From NCBI GenBank assembly GCA_016650355.1, contig JAENVX010000119.1, forward strand, positions 1 to 16,725: a stretch of DNA of 16,725 nucleotides. Reading direction: 5' to 3'. A program made the translations under genes and the position numbers. Below are positions 1 through 8,638 of this stretch, one piece after another; within the stretch, counting starts at the first letter, position 1; every line of letters starts with the position of its first letter. The stretch is from Bacteroidia bacterium. GTDB lineage: Bacteria > Bacteroidota > Bacteroidia > Cytophagales > Cyclobacteriaceae. Below the pieces are notes generated by a model. The model had not been told where the DNA came from, did not search any database, and saw only the letters and a list, made by a program, of their open reading frames with translations.

Positions 1-1034
1 GCGACTTCCATCCACCACTTTTCGGTGAACTTGCTTTTAAAAAATGCGATGGTTTCCGGCTCTGATGGCATGGAGACTACATATTTAATAAAATCGTTGG
101 CTTTGAAATCTTGTTCATGTTTGCGATGATAATAGCCTTCGAGGAAATACCAGATCATAGTAGCGATTACTGATGCAGTTTTTTTCTGTTCATCATCTTT
201 GGAAGGGTTGTATTCATAAAAGCCAATGGAACTTAGCTTTTCATTTAGGCCTGCGTACCAACAAATCTGGCAAGCTTCCTCTCCGGTCAGTCCGAATGGC
301 TGGGCGTTGGCATTTCCAGGTGCATCAGAGGAGCGAATCGCTGTAATATCAAACGAAAGCATGTCGGCATTGCGGATGGCAGGTTCCATCTCTTGTAAAT
401 TGGTGCGCATCTGCCCGATTCGGAAGGCTTCAAAGTAAAGTTTCTCGAGAATGGCAGCAGACATCGGATCGATCAAATAGGTTTGATGAGCTAGGTGTGT
501 GTAGCTAAAAAGGTAATTCGGTTCGTGCAATAATATTTTGTTGATGTGTTGCCGGGCCATTGGTTGATCTTTACCATCTTCCAGATCCAGAAATGCATCT
601 ACATTTAACAAACTCACCAACTTCTCCATTTCTTCGTATCCACGGTATTGGCCATAATCCAAATCATGCGGCCCACCTATTAGGATTGGTAGCACGTTGC
701 TTTCCAACAGCATTCGGCACACCTCCCCAATTCTTACATACGTTTCGTCCAAATCAATACCGGGTTTCAAATTACCTAAGTCAACAATGTTATATACTCC
801 TGTTCCTTTCTTTAGTCTGTAAAGTTTCTTTCTGATTTCATCAGCTGCTTTTGCAGATCCTGTATTGGTATTTGTGCCTCGTTCTTCATTGATTCCAAAA
901 ATAGCAATGTGTGCATCCTTGTAGGAGGGCATTTTTTCGCCATAGACTTTGATGTTTTTATAGACAGAATTAGATGGAGCTATGTCAGCATAAATATTCT
1001 CATCAATGGGGGAGAAAAATAGAAGAAGATCCAT
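1..1034 (-). CDS. Ureohydrolase (arginase/formimidoylglutamase-like), 3' end cut by window edge
   Basis: Starts at ATG 1034 and runs off the window after 344 codons; the residues at the edge (KWWMEV) suggest the C-terminus is near. The protein reads as a ureohydrolase-fold enzyme of the type annotated in Bacteroidota as formimidoylglutamase or arginase, which cleave guanidino or formimino groups at a two-manganese centre. The three metal-ligand motifs are recognisable but altered: GGPHD (H123) for GGxHS, DAFLD (D146, F148, D150) for DAHxD, and SFDIT (D229, T231) for SFDxD. Aligned to rat arginase I, the Mn-A ligands (H101, D124, D128, D232) are all kept, while the Mn-B-only ligands H126 and D234 are replaced by Phe and Thr. 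Family membership is firm; catalytic activity and substrate are not. No hut genes are adjacent. The 149 nt upstream hold no gene. Confidence 0.85.
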   Translation of the reverse strand, partial: MDLLLFFSPIDENIYADIAPSNSVYKNIKVYGEKMPSYKDAHIAIFGINEERGTNTNTGSAKAADEIRKKLYRLKKGTGVYNIVDLGNLKPGIDLDETYVRIGEVCRMLLESNVLPILIGGPHDLDYGQYRGYEEMEKLVSLLNVDAFLDLEDGKDQPMARQHINKILLHEPNYLFSYTHLAHQTYLIDPMSAAILEKLYFEAFRIGQMRTNLQEMEPAIRNADMLSFDITAIRSSDAPGNANAQPFGLTGEEACQICWYAGLNEKLSSIGFYEYNPSKDDEQKKTASVIATMIWYFLEGYYHRKHEQDFKANDFIKYVVSMPSEPETIAFFKSKFTEKWWMEV

Positions 1035-1183
1035 TTATTTTATTTGTCTTAAGTTATAATCGCTAAGAAATAAAGCGAAGATAAATAAATTCATGAGAAT
1101 GGATCGGTTGCCAATACGAGTGAAGGCTTGTGAGAAAAATGACCCACCATAGTATATGGCAGGCCATTTTTGAAAGGCACTTT

Positions 1184-2449
1184 TTATTGAGGCACTACAG
1201 GTGTAGAGGTATTGCTAAATACGTTTTTTGAACTTTTGCCGAACAATTTTCCGATCCGGTAACTGTAGTTTACGCTAATGGAATAATCTGCGAATGCAGC
1301 GTCTCCCTGTACATGCACTTTTTTAGACTCATCAGTGATCACGGAATTCTGGAGGTCCTGATTTGCAATATCGGCAGCACTTTGAACACGGTTTTTAATA
1401 ATGTTATAAGGAACAAATAAGCTAACACTATGTCTGCCGGTATGATATGTCACACCTGACTCTATTGCCGCAACATATCCTGGCCTGCGATAAGCTACTT
1501 GCCCTCCAAATACATCATAAGCTGGAATTCCTTCAAATCTTCCTGCTAATGAAAACGTTAAACTTTTGGATTTTAAAACCGTTGCCATCACACCGGCTCT
1601 TGCAAAGTATTGATCGGGGGACGCGTAAACATTGTATCCGGATAAGGTGCCAAGCGTATTGCCATTTTGATCTTTTACAACAGTTGGGGCTGATTTGAAA
1701 GTGCCATTAGATGTTCTAGGATTAAACAAATAGTAGCCATTGGCAAAACCATAGATACTTTTATAAAACTGTCTGAATCCCTGCAGCTCAACAGAAAATC
1801 CAACACCACCATCGCCTGGTTGAATGGCCTGGTCCATAACAACGGTCTTCGTGGTGCCATCTACTTGAGGAGCATCATCTTCAGCTGAGCGGCTTCCTGA
1901 ATTAGTTTTGATACCCGGCCCTATCATTAAATTTCCTTTGTGATCAGTATTGGGATCAAATAGCCAATAGCCAGCGCTTAAACGAATGTCCCCTAATCCT
2001 TTAGCATAAACGCTGTATCGAGTACCCTCCAATACTTGCCGGGTGATCGGGTCCCTCTTTGTTGCCAATACCTGGGAGCGTTCGTTATGAACAAAGGGTA
2101 TAGAAAGGTTTACCTGTAATCGATCGCTGATGCCATAGGAAATATTGAAATCAACCGCATGTGAGTAAATATTTACTGCATTGCCTTTTTCATTACCATT
2201 GGCATCAAAGCCTCCTCCGGTGGTCTGGCGATGTGGCTGTTCTTCAGTACCTACAAAGTGCCTGAAGGAGTGGAAATAGCGATAACTCGTTCCAATTTGG
2301 AACTCACCTGTGGGTAGCGTGTAGCCACTGGCTGATAATGGGTTTACTCCGCCCATTTGACGTACAGCAACGCAACCCTGCGCGCTTACTTTAGAATAAG
2401 AAAAAACACTAATTCCAATGAATATGTATTTGTAAAGTTTTGTTTTCAT
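1184..2449 (-). CDS. Putative outer-membrane beta-barrel (transporter-like) protein
   Basis: 421 aa from ATG 2449. A GTG six codons upstream (2467) is in frame, but the ATG directly precedes a clear signal peptide (MKTKLYKYIFIGISVFSYSKVSAQ, written here in part: KLYKYIFIGISVF), with cleavage expected after SAQ. The mature part is rich in alternating aromatic and polar strands (for example FQIGTSYRYFHSF, DFNISYGISDRLQVNLSIPF, GLGDIRLSAGYWLF), as in outer-membrane barrels. The GLGDIRLSAGYWL stretch resembles the MetA-pathway-of-phenol-degradation/transporter family. The mature protein begins GCVAVRQMGG, with one Cys near the N-terminus. It ends with a short polar tail (TSTPVVPQ) after the last strand rather than with a terminal aromatic residue. 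Substrate unknown. The neighbouring genes give no metabolic hint. Confidence 0.7.
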   Translation of the reverse strand: MKTKLYKYIFIGISVFSYSKVSAQGCVAVRQMGGVNPLSASGYTLPTGEFQIGTSYRYFHSFRHFVGTEEQPHRQTTGGGFDANGNEKGNAVNIYSHAVDFNISYGISDRLQVNLSIPFVHNERSQVLATKRDPITRQVLEGTRYSVYAKGLGDIRLSAGYWLFDPNTDHKGNLMIGPGIKTNSGSRSAEDDAPQVDGTTKTVVMDQAIQPGDGGVGFSVELQGFRQFYKSIYGFANGYYLFNPRTSNGTFKSAPTVVKDQNGNTLGTLSGYNVYASPDQYFARAGVMATVLKSKSLTFSLAGRFEGIPAYDVFGGQVAYRRPGYVAAIESGVTYHTGRHSVSLFVPYNIIKNRVQSAADIANQDLQNSVITDESKKVHVQGDAAFADYSISVNYSYRIGKLFGKSSKNVFSNTSTPVVPQ

Positions 2450-2625
2450 AATAGTTGTATTAAACACGTTTGAATCAAGTGAATGATCAACTCTGAAATC
2501 TTCCTCATGATGAATAAGGGTAGCATGAAATCCAACAGATCGTTTTAGTCAATGTAACTGATCTCTTATTATTCAAATTTCAGAATGGATAGCCAAACAT
2601 CTGAATAGGTGCTGGCAAAAATGAT

Positions 2626-3165
2626 TCAAATAACTCGAGGTGGAGGAGTTATTTTTGCGATATCAGGAGATGATAGGCTAGTAAAAAAATTATTGAACTC
2701 AGGACTTGTTGACCAGCCAAATTGACGGGTTGATAACTCAAGATGACTGGCTGAATTATAATCCTTAAATAAAGTTCCGAACAATTTATATGTCTTTGAT
2801 GAGACAGGTAAATCATTGGCGAGCCTTGTAAAATTATTCATCTCACCTACTAGTTGTTTCACCCGTTGATCTTTGAGGCAAATAATATAGAGTGTATCGC
2901 GCTTAATCTGTTGCTTCACCAGTTTGTAAAATTCTCCTTTGTATTCAAACTCTCCATCAACACGCTCATAGTTGCGATCTATTTGATAAGGCAGCGTTAT
3001 TGGCAATTTAAGAGTGATCAGCTGACTCTCTGCATAAATACCTGCGTCCAAGTTCTGACGAAGTTCCTTGTTGGCTTGATAGCGCAGTCCCCAATACATG
3101 ATGTAGTAACCCCCAACATTGAAGAGGAACACAAACAGGAATAATAGGGACAACAGCCTTTTCAT
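2626..3165 (-). CDS. Membrane-anchored protein of unknown function
   Basis: 179 aa from ATG 3165. The frame stays open 22 codons further upstream, but the ATG at 3165 puts a typical signal-anchor (MKRLLSLLFLFVFLFNVGGYY) at the N-terminus. After this single hydrophobic segment comes a mostly soluble domain (about residues 30-179) rich in Tyr, Phe, Lys and Asn. It has no cysteine cluster, no nucleotide-binding motif and no repeats, and probably faces the periplasm. The proline-containing tail ends ITPPPRVI. It lies downstream of nqrF on the same strand, but the strong hairpin at 3228-3257 between them suggests separate transcription. I do not recognise the family. Confidence 0.6.
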   Translation of the reverse strand: MKRLLSLLFLFVFLFNVGGYYIMYWGLRYQANKELRQNLDAGIYAESQLITLKLPITLPYQIDRNYERVDGEFEYKGEFYKLVKQQIKRDTLYIICLKDQRVKQLVGEMNNFTRLANDLPVSSKTYKLFGTLFKDYNSASHLELSTRQFGWSTSPEFNNFFTSLSSPDIAKITPPPRVI

Positions 3166-3227
3166 TAGAGCGCTAAATATAACAAAAATAATAGATGGAT
3201 TGCGAGAATAATCAATATAAAAGAAGT

Positions 3228-3257
3228 CCAATTATCTGATATGCAAAAGATAATTGG
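3228..3257 (-). terminator. Hairpin behind nqrF, probable terminator
   Basis: A perfect 10-bp inverted repeat, CCAATTATCT (3228-3237) and AGATAATTGG (3248-3257), with a 10-nt loop. Read on the minus strand it lies 27 nt after the nqrF stop and is followed by a U-rich stretch (ACUUCUUUUAU). This fits an intrinsic terminator with an imperfect U tract. Confidence 0.6.
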
Positions 3258-3283
3258 GCTAATGCTTAAAAAACTATTGTGGC

Positions 3284-4576
3284 TTATCCGCCAAAGTCAT
3301 CAAATCTCACATTTTCCTTGGGAATGCCCATATCGTCCAGCATTTTCAAAATGGCAGCATTCATCATGGGTGGACCGCAGAGATAGTATTCAATATCTTC
3401 CGGAGCAGGGTGGTCTTTAAGATAATTATCAAGGAGGCATTTATGGATAAATCCCGTGTACCCGTCAGCCTCACTGTCATCAAGTGATTTTTTCACTTTC
3501 CAATTATCTTCCGGTAGCGGTTCGGAAAGGCCAATATGAAATTTAAAGTTCGGATACTCTTTTTCTATTTTCCTGAAATGATCGGTATAGAAAAGTTCCT
3601 TCTTCGAACGGCCACCATACCAGTATGAAACCTTCCTTTTTGACTTTTCGGTGTGAAATAAATGGAAGATTTGAGCTCTTAATGGAGCCATACCAGCACC
3701 ACCACCAACGTAAATCATTTCGCGTTGTGTTTTGTTGATGTGGAATTCACCGTAAGGCCCAGATATGGTTACTTTATCGCCAGGCTTGCTGCCAAAAACA
3801 TAAGATGAACATACACCAGGATTAACTTCCATCCACTTATTAATAGAGCGATCCCAAGGTGGAGTTGCAATCCGGATATTTAGCATGACAATGTTTCCTT
3901 CTGCCGGGTGGTTGGCCATGGAATAAGCCCGGAAGAGGGGCTCTTCATTTTTCATTTTTAAATCCCACAGCTTAAACTTATCCCAATCACCTTGAAACAC
4001 ATCTTTCTTATGACCTAATTCAGGATGTGGTGTGATGTCAATTGTTTTGAAATCAACTGTCAGTGCAGGAACATCTATTTGGATATAACCGCCCGCTTCA
4101 AACTTTAGCGTTTCACCGGGAGGCAACTTTACAACAAACTCTTTGATGAAAGTAGATACGTTGTAATTGGAGACAACTTCGCACTCCCATTTTTTGATTC
4201 CAAAAATCTCATCTGGTATCCGGATGGTAAGATCTTGCTTTACTTTTACCTGGCAGCCCAGGCGCACATTTTCTTTTTTCTCTTGTCGAGTCAGATGCCC
4301 GATTTCGGTTGGTAATACATCACCTCCACCTGCCTCCACTACACACTTACACATGGCGCAAGTGCCACCACCACCACAGGCGGAGGGTAAAAAAATCTTT
4401 TCATTAGCCAGTGTTGAAAGTAGAGAGCTACCGGCCGAAACGGTAATGGTTTTTTCGCCATTGATAACGATTTTTACAGGCCCTGATTGCACCAAACTCT
4501 TTTGAGCGAACAACAATACCGCCACCAGCATCAAAATGATGATAGTAAACGCTACGATAGATGAAGTAACTAGCAT
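3284..4576 (-). CDS. nqrF: Na+-translocating NADH:quinone reductase subunit F
   Basis: 430 aa from ATG 4576; an in-frame TTG lies two codons upstream at 4582. NqrF is the NADH-oxidising entry subunit of the sodium-pumping NADH:ubiquinone oxidoreductase in the inner membrane. It has one N-terminal TM helix (about residues 4-25), a ferredoxin-like [2Fe-2S] domain, then FAD and NADH domains. Cluster ligands are C67, C73, C76 and C108 (CGGGGTCAMCKC ... LGCQ). The FAD motif is RAYSMANHP (216-224), the NADH-binding motif GGGAGMAP (291-298), and the late CGPPMM is at 400-405. The C-terminus FDDFGG is typical of the family. Length matches the family. The usual nqrA-E partners are not upstream: the next gene in that direction is hom, which has its own terminator, so this copy is transcribed alone. 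Confidence 0.95.
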   Translation of the reverse strand: MLVTSSIVAFTIIILMLVAVLLFAQKSLVQSGPVKIVINGEKTITVSAGSSLLSTLANEKIFLPSACGGGGTCAMCKCVVEAGGGDVLPTEIGHLTRQEKKENVRLGCQVKVKQDLTIRIPDEIFGIKKWECEVVSNYNVSTFIKEFVVKLPPGETLKFEAGGYIQIDVPALTVDFKTIDITPHPELGHKKDVFQGDWDKFKLWDLKMKNEEPLFRAYSMANHPAEGNIVMLNIRIATPPWDRSINKWMEVNPGVCSSYVFGSKPGDKVTISGPYGEFHINKTQREMIYVGGGAGMAPLRAQIFHLFHTEKSKRKVSYWYGGRSKKELFYTDHFRKIEKEYPNFKFHIGLSEPLPEDNWKVKKSLDDSEADGYTGFIHKCLLDNYLKDHPAPEDIEYYLCGPPMMNAAILKMLDDMGIPKENVRFDDFGG

Positions 4577-4600
4577 TAGCAAGAATAGTTTAACCGGTTA

Positions 4601-4608
4601 CAAATATA
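4601..4608 (-). promoter_or_regulatory. Likely -7 promoter element for nqrF
   Basis: On the minus strand TATATTTG matches the Bacteroidetes -7 consensus TAnnTTTG and lies 24 nt before the nqrF ATG. A convincing -33 TTG at the right spacing was not found. A 10-bp palindrome (TAACCGGTTA, 4591-4600) follows immediately, at or just after the expected transcription start. Confidence 0.45.
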
Positions 4609-4719
4609 TTGAGAGTAGCCAGAAACTTATAGGAACCAGCCAATTTTTGTAAGAAAACAGACTTAAGGCCGCGCTTTTTCAATTGCAAAATTGAGGCTCA
4701 AAGGTTTTAGCCTTAGAAT

Positions 4720-4747
4720 AAAAAAACAGCTACTCAAAGCATAGCTG
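4720..4747 (-). terminator. Intrinsic terminator of the metY-metX-hom operon
   Basis: On the minus strand the arms CAGCTA (4747-4742) and TAGCTG (4732-4727), with a 9-nt loop, are followed by seven T (4726-4720). It starts 26 nt after the hom stop. A classic rho-independent terminator closing the operon. Confidence 0.8.
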
Positions 4748-4773
4748 ATAGAACTCTGAAATGGAACTTTCTT

Positions 4774-6051
4774 TTAAGCCAGCTGAAGTTTTTCGGTTTG
4801 CTTGGAGGCAGAAACAAATTTTGCATTAGGCGCCAGGATTATGCCCACGCCAGGAGTTTGACTCCATTCTTTCAGTTTTTCCAGCTTAACTAGTCCGGCC
4901 ATGTATTGTTTGCCAAGCGCAGAATAGCCAGATTCAAATTGCTCGAAATCCTGAATTTTGATTGCATGATCAGCATCAAAGCTTACAAAAGCTTCCACCA
5001 ACAGGTCGTTAGAATATACTAATCCACTAAGTTGATGTCTTTTTTTATACTCGTAAGCATAATCGTATGAAAGTGCTGAAATATCGGATAACACAGCAGA
5101 ACCAGTTGGGTAGCTGCCAGCTCCCTTGCCTATAAATAACTGCTTTTCAGCAAAGGCCCCCTGTACTTGCACCGCATTGAATTCGTTTCTCACAGATGCC
5201 AGGGGATTAGTTGCCTCTATGAATTGAGGGGCCACAAAACCAAAAACTTTTCCGCCTTCTTTAAATGCACGTGCAATTAATTTGATGGTGTAATTATTTT
5301 CGCGTGCAAATTTCAGATCAAGATCAGAAATTTTATCAATGCCAATGTTAATAACCTCCTCTGGTGTGACGAATACCCCAAACGTGTGTGCCATGGCGAT
5401 GACAAGTTTATACTTGGGGTCAAACCCTTTCACATCAAGGCTTGGGTCGGATTCGGCAAAGCCAAGGTCTTGTGCTTGCTTTAAAGCATCCAGGTAATTT
5501 TTCTTCTCTTCAAAAACTTTGGTGAGAATGAAGTTGGTCGACCCGTTGAATATTCCTTCAATGCTGTTAAGTAAATCATTGTCATAGTATTCTTCCAGGT
5601 TGCGTAGAATTGGGATGCTTCCACAAACAGCGCCTTCATACAGCACCGCTTTATTGTATTTTTTTTGAAGTTGATAAATTTCTTCCAGGTGTTCCGCTAA
5701 CATTTTTTTATTAGCCGTTACAACGGATTTTCCATTTTGCAATGCTGCTTTCACAATTTCAAAGGCAGCTGCGGCATCATCAATTAACTCAACCACAACA
5801 TCGATATCCGGATTATTCAAGATTTCTTCTTTATTGAATGTAAAGAGATCTTCCGCTAGTGGACGTTGCTTGTTTTTAGTCTTTACGCATATCTTTTTGA
5901 TCTCAGCCTTCACACCTTGCGTTTCGTGAAGTACATGATAAAGACCTTGCCCCACGCATCCAAATCCAAAGACACCCAACCTTAATCTCGGATGTCGTGT
6001 ATGGTGATCGTGATTGTTATAACTTGTTTCATTTAAATTATCTGTCACCAT
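4774..6051 (-). CDS. hom: Homoserine dehydrogenase (monofunctional)
   Basis: 425 aa from ATG 6051. Reduces aspartate semialdehyde to homoserine with NAD(P)H, the branch point to methionine and threonine. Motifs: Rossmann loop GFGCVG (29-34), TANK (112-115), NGSTNFIL (169-176), and the catalytic segment GFAESDPSLDVKG (197-209) with the expected acid E200 and lysine K215 (FDPKYK). GKGAGSYPTGSAVLSD (308-323) is the conserved cofactor/C-lobe motif. There is no N-terminal aspartokinase domain, so it is not the ThrA-type fusion. The roughly 95-residue C-terminal tail is not an obvious ACT domain. The first 22 residues are polar and His-rich (NNHDHHTRHP) before the Rossmann strand. It is the last gene of the operon, 20 nt after metX, so homoserine supply follows the methionine-branch signals. 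Confidence 0.93.
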   Translation of the reverse strand: MVTDNLNETSYNNHDHHTRHPRLRLGVFGFGCVGQGLYHVLHETQGVKAEIKKICVKTKNKQRPLAEDLFTFNKEEILNNPDIDVVVELIDDAAAAFEIVKAALQNGKSVVTANKKMLAEHLEEIYQLQKKYNKAVLYEGAVCGSIPILRNLEEYYDNDLLNSIEGIFNGSTNFILTKVFEEKKNYLDALKQAQDLGFAESDPSLDVKGFDPKYKLVIAMAHTFGVFVTPEEVINIGIDKISDLDLKFARENNYTIKLIARAFKEGGKVFGFVAPQFIEATNPLASVRNEFNAVQVQGAFAEKQLFIGKGAGSYPTGSAVLSDISALSYDYAYEYKKRHQLSGLVYSNDLLVEAFVSFDADHAIKIQDFEQFESGYSALGKQYMAGLVKLEKLKEWSQTPGVGIILAPNAKFVSASKQTEKLQLA

Positions 6052-6071
6052 GTTAGGTAGATTTTAAGATT

Positions 6072-7151
6072 TCAATTTTTTTCTGTGGAATGTAAATGCG
6101 CTTTTTCAGAGGCAGCCAAAAACTTTTTCACAACCTGATTAAACTGGTCAAACTCGACTAAAAAGCCATCATGGCCATACAAGGATGAGATTGTTTCATA
6201 TCGTGCATGTGGGATATGCTCTGCCAAAAGTTTTTGTTCTGGCGTTGGAAATAAAATATCCGTATCAATTCCAATGACAAGGGTTCTGGCCTTAATGCGA
6301 CCAAGGGCTGCTGCTATACTTTCTTTGCCTCGGCCTACGTTGTGATTATCCATTGCTTTTGTTAATGTCCAATAGCTGAACGCATTGAAGCGGTTTGCTA
6401 GCTTTTCTCCCTGATATAGCTGATACGTGGCCGCACGGAAGTCATCCAACTTTTCATTTGTTTTCTCAGCTTGAGTTTGATCGTAGGTTTTATATGTTCG
6501 AAAGGAAATCATACCCATTGCACGCGCAGCTTTTATTCCTTCGCTTCCTGCACGGGCATCATTTTCTTTCCAGGTAGGATCGGTGGCAATCGCCATGCGT
6601 TGTGCTTCATTGATCGCTATTCCCCATGGAGAATGTTTTGCATTGCAAGCAACCGGAATAATATGTTGAAATACTTCTGGACATTCAATGGCCCACTCAA
6701 GCACTTGCTGTCCGCCAAGTGATCCGCCAACAAGTGTATGAATTTTTTCGAACTCAAGATGAAGCCGCAAAAGATCAAATGCACGGATGATATCGCGGTT
6801 GGTTAGCAATGGAAAACTGTGATAAAAGGGCTTGCCAATATCAGGATTTAACGACAAGGGGCCGGTAGATCCATAGCAGCCCCCTAAGGAATTGGCACAA
6901 ATGATAAAGTATTCGTTTGGATCAAAGGCTCCTACCTGTTCGGTAGGCAGGCTGCCATCACGAAAGGAACCACTCCACCAATCTGTAAAATCAGAATTAC
7001 CAGTTAGGGCATGACAAATCCAAATGATATTGCTACGCTCTTTGTTTAGTCGGCCTAGTGTAGTGTACTTGAGTTGGAATCCGGAAAGTTTTTCTCCGGA
7101 CTCCAACACAAATTCATTTGGATGATGAAATATATGATCTGACTTACTCAT
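6072..7151 (-). CDS. metX: Homoserine O-acetyltransferase
   Basis: 359 aa from ATG 7151. An alpha/beta-hydrolase-fold enzyme that transfers acetyl from acetyl-CoA to homoserine in the cytoplasm, the first committed step to methionine. Nucleophile elbow GGSLGG (142-147) with S144. The acid is most likely D298 in IGIDTDILFP, and the base is H327 in GHDGFL, giving a complete Ser-Asp-His triad. The NSLGGCYGSTGP segment (88-98) is the typical MetX oxyanion/substrate region. Some MetX-fold enzymes use succinyl-CoA, but pairing with an O-acetylhomoserine sulfhydrylase supports acetyl. It lies 29 nt downstream of metY and 20 nt upstream of hom, in the same operon. Confidence 0.93.
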   Translation of the reverse strand: MSKSDHIFHHPNEFVLESGEKLSGFQLKYTTLGRLNKERSNIIWICHALTGNSDFTDWWSGSFRDGSLPTEQVGAFDPNEYFIICANSLGGCYGSTGPLSLNPDIGKPFYHSFPLLTNRDIIRAFDLLRLHLEFEKIHTLVGGSLGGQQVLEWAIECPEVFQHIIPVACNAKHSPWGIAINEAQRMAIATDPTWKENDARAGSEGIKAARAMGMISFRTYKTYDQTQAEKTNEKLDDFRAATYQLYQGEKLANRFNAFSYWTLTKAMDNHNVGRGKESIAAALGRIKARTLVIGIDTDILFPTPEQKLLAEHIPHARYETISSLYGHDGFLVEFDQFNQVVKKFLAASEKAHLHSTEKN

Positions 7152-7180
7152 CGAACAACTCTTAAATTTTAAAAACGAAC

Positions 7181-8503
7181 TTAAGCAACCAACTCTTTTT
7201 CAAAAACCTTGTTGAAGGCTTGCTGCAAATCTGCTTTGATATCGTCAATGTGTTCTGTCCCGACTGAAATCCGAAGTAAATTTGGTAACACGCCACTAGC
7301 AATTTTTTCTTCTTCCGATAATTGCTGGTGTGTGGTAGCTGAAGGTTGGATAATAAGTGTCTTTGAATCTCCGACATTAGCCAGGTGGCTTATTAACTTA
7401 AGGTTGTCCACAAGTTTTGATGTATTATCCTGTGTGCCTTTTACTGTGAATGAAAGAACAGCGCCAAACCCATTGGTTAAATACTTCTTTGCCAGCTTGT
7501 GGTAAGTGCTACTTTGTAAGCCAGGATAGTTAACGCTTTCCACTAAAGGATTTTCTTCCAACCACTTGGCAAGTGCTAATGCATTGTCAACGGAGCGCTG
7601 AACTCGTAGGGACAAAGTTTCCAATCCCTGTAGCAGTAGGAATGAATTGAAAGGGCTTTGTGCAGGTCCGAAATCTCGAAGGCCTTCTACACGGGCGCGG
7701 ATGATAAAGGCAATGTTAGGCAAACCAAGAGGATTGCCTTCACCGAAAATTTCCCAGAACTTCAATCCGTGATATCCTTCAGATGGTTCTGTGAATTGTG
7801 GAAACTTTCCATTACCCCAATTAAAATTTCCACCATCTACGATTACGCCACCGATTGTTGTACCATGACCACCAATCCATTTTGTGGCTGACTCGACAAC
7901 TATATTTGCTCCATGCTTTATAGGTTGAAAAAGATACCCAGCTGCGCCAAAAGTATTGTCAACGATAAGCGGAAGATTATGCTTTTTTGCCAAGGCTGCT
8001 ATTGCCTCAAAATCTGGAATATTAAATCCAGGATTGCCAATAGTCTCCAGGTAAATCGCTTTTGTTTTTTTATCAATCAATTTTTCAAATGCCTCTGGCT
8101 TGTCGCCCTCGGCAAAGCGTGCATCAATGCCCAGGCGCTTGAACGCAACTTTGAATTGGTTGTAGGTACCTCCATACAAAAAAGTAGTCGAGACGAAATT
8201 ATCACCAGTTTGAAGAATATTATTCAAGGCAATAAATTGTGCAGCCTGGCCTGAGCCTACTGCTAATGCGGCAACTCCACCCTCCAATGCTGCGATGCGC
8301 TTTTCAAAAACATCCGATGTTGGGTTCATGATTCGGGTATAGATATTGCCAAATTCCTTTAGCGCAAAAAGGTTTGCACCATGCTCAGAATTTTTAAACA
8401 CGTAGGAAGTCGTCTGATAGATGGGCACTGCACGTGACCCGGTTGTAGGATCAACTTCTTGCCCGGCATGAAGTTGTAGAGTTTCAAAACGTAAATTTGA
8501 CAT
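7181..8503 (-). CDS. metY: O-acetylhomoserine sulfhydrylase (aminocarboxypropyltransferase)
   Basis: 440 aa from ATG 8503. A PLP enzyme of the Cys/Met metabolism family that makes homocysteine directly from O-acetylhomoserine and sulfide; family members often also accept O-acetylserine. The PLP Schiff-base lysine is K208 in VESATKWIGGHG. D182 in VDNTFG contacts the PLP ring nitrogen, and YTRIMNPTSDVFE (55-67) is the conserved N-terminal active-site segment. The length of about 440 aa is typical of MetY rather than of the shorter MetB/MetC. First structural gene of the operon. Its long 5' region (8504 to about 8881) holds a SAM-I riboswitch and a Cys-rich leader ORF, so it is the gene most directly controlled by them. 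The ATG is preceded by an A/T-rich unstructured stretch and no Shine-Dalgarno, as is usual in this phylum. Confidence 0.95.
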   Translation of the reverse strand: MSNLRFETLQLHAGQEVDPTTGSRAVPIYQTTSYVFKNSEHGANLFALKEFGNIYTRIMNPTSDVFEKRIAALEGGVAALAVGSGQAAQFIALNNILQTGDNFVSTTFLYGGTYNQFKVAFKRLGIDARFAEGDKPEAFEKLIDKKTKAIYLETIGNPGFNIPDFEAIAALAKKHNLPLIVDNTFGAAGYLFQPIKHGANIVVESATKWIGGHGTTIGGVIVDGGNFNWGNGKFPQFTEPSEGYHGLKFWEIFGEGNPLGLPNIAFIIRARVEGLRDFGPAQSPFNSFLLLQGLETLSLRVQRSVDNALALAKWLEENPLVESVNYPGLQSSTYHKLAKKYLTNGFGAVLSFTVKGTQDNTSKLVDNLKLISHLANVGDSKTLIIQPSATTHQQLSEEEKIASGVLPNLLRISVGTEHIDDIKADLQQAFNKVFEKELVA

Positions 8504-8606
8504 AGTAATAAAGGTTTTAGTATTGAAAATTTTAAGATTTTTTGGTTTGAATGTTTTGGAACCAGGGAACCATACCCGTCACTCGGCAAGGTCAATCACT
8601 GGCTTT

Positions 8607-8638
8607 GTTGCTTAGAGAAATAATTCTCTAACAGCAAC
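8607..8638 (-). promoter_or_regulatory. Leader hairpin 2, covering the last Cys codons and stop of the leader ORF
   Basis: On the minus strand GTTGC (8638-8634), a 2-nt bulge, and TTAGAGAA (8631-8624) pair with TTCTCTAA (8619-8612) and GCAAC (8611-8607), with a 4-nt loop. That makes 13 bp in total. The 5' arm includes leader codons C34-C36 and the TAG stop. No U tract follows (AAAGCCAG), so it is not a simple intrinsic terminator. It looks like a structure that a ribosome on the leader would melt. Confidence 0.55.

Noticed and set aside
226..835. Two plus-strand ORFs opposite the ureohydrolase gene
   Set aside because: Antisense shadows of a clear protein-coding gene.
1140..1183. Terminator after the outer-membrane protein gene
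   Set aside because: Only 5-bp stems (CCATA/TATGG, ATGGC/GCCAT) without a good T run; not strong enough to call.
8359..8595. 78-codon minus-strand ORF overlapping the metY start
   Set aside because: It lies in another frame of metY and its 5' region, with no start context or recognisable composition.
8607..8638. Hairpin 2 of the metY leader as an intrinsic terminator
   Set aside because: No U tract follows on either strand; kept instead as a regulatory hairpin.
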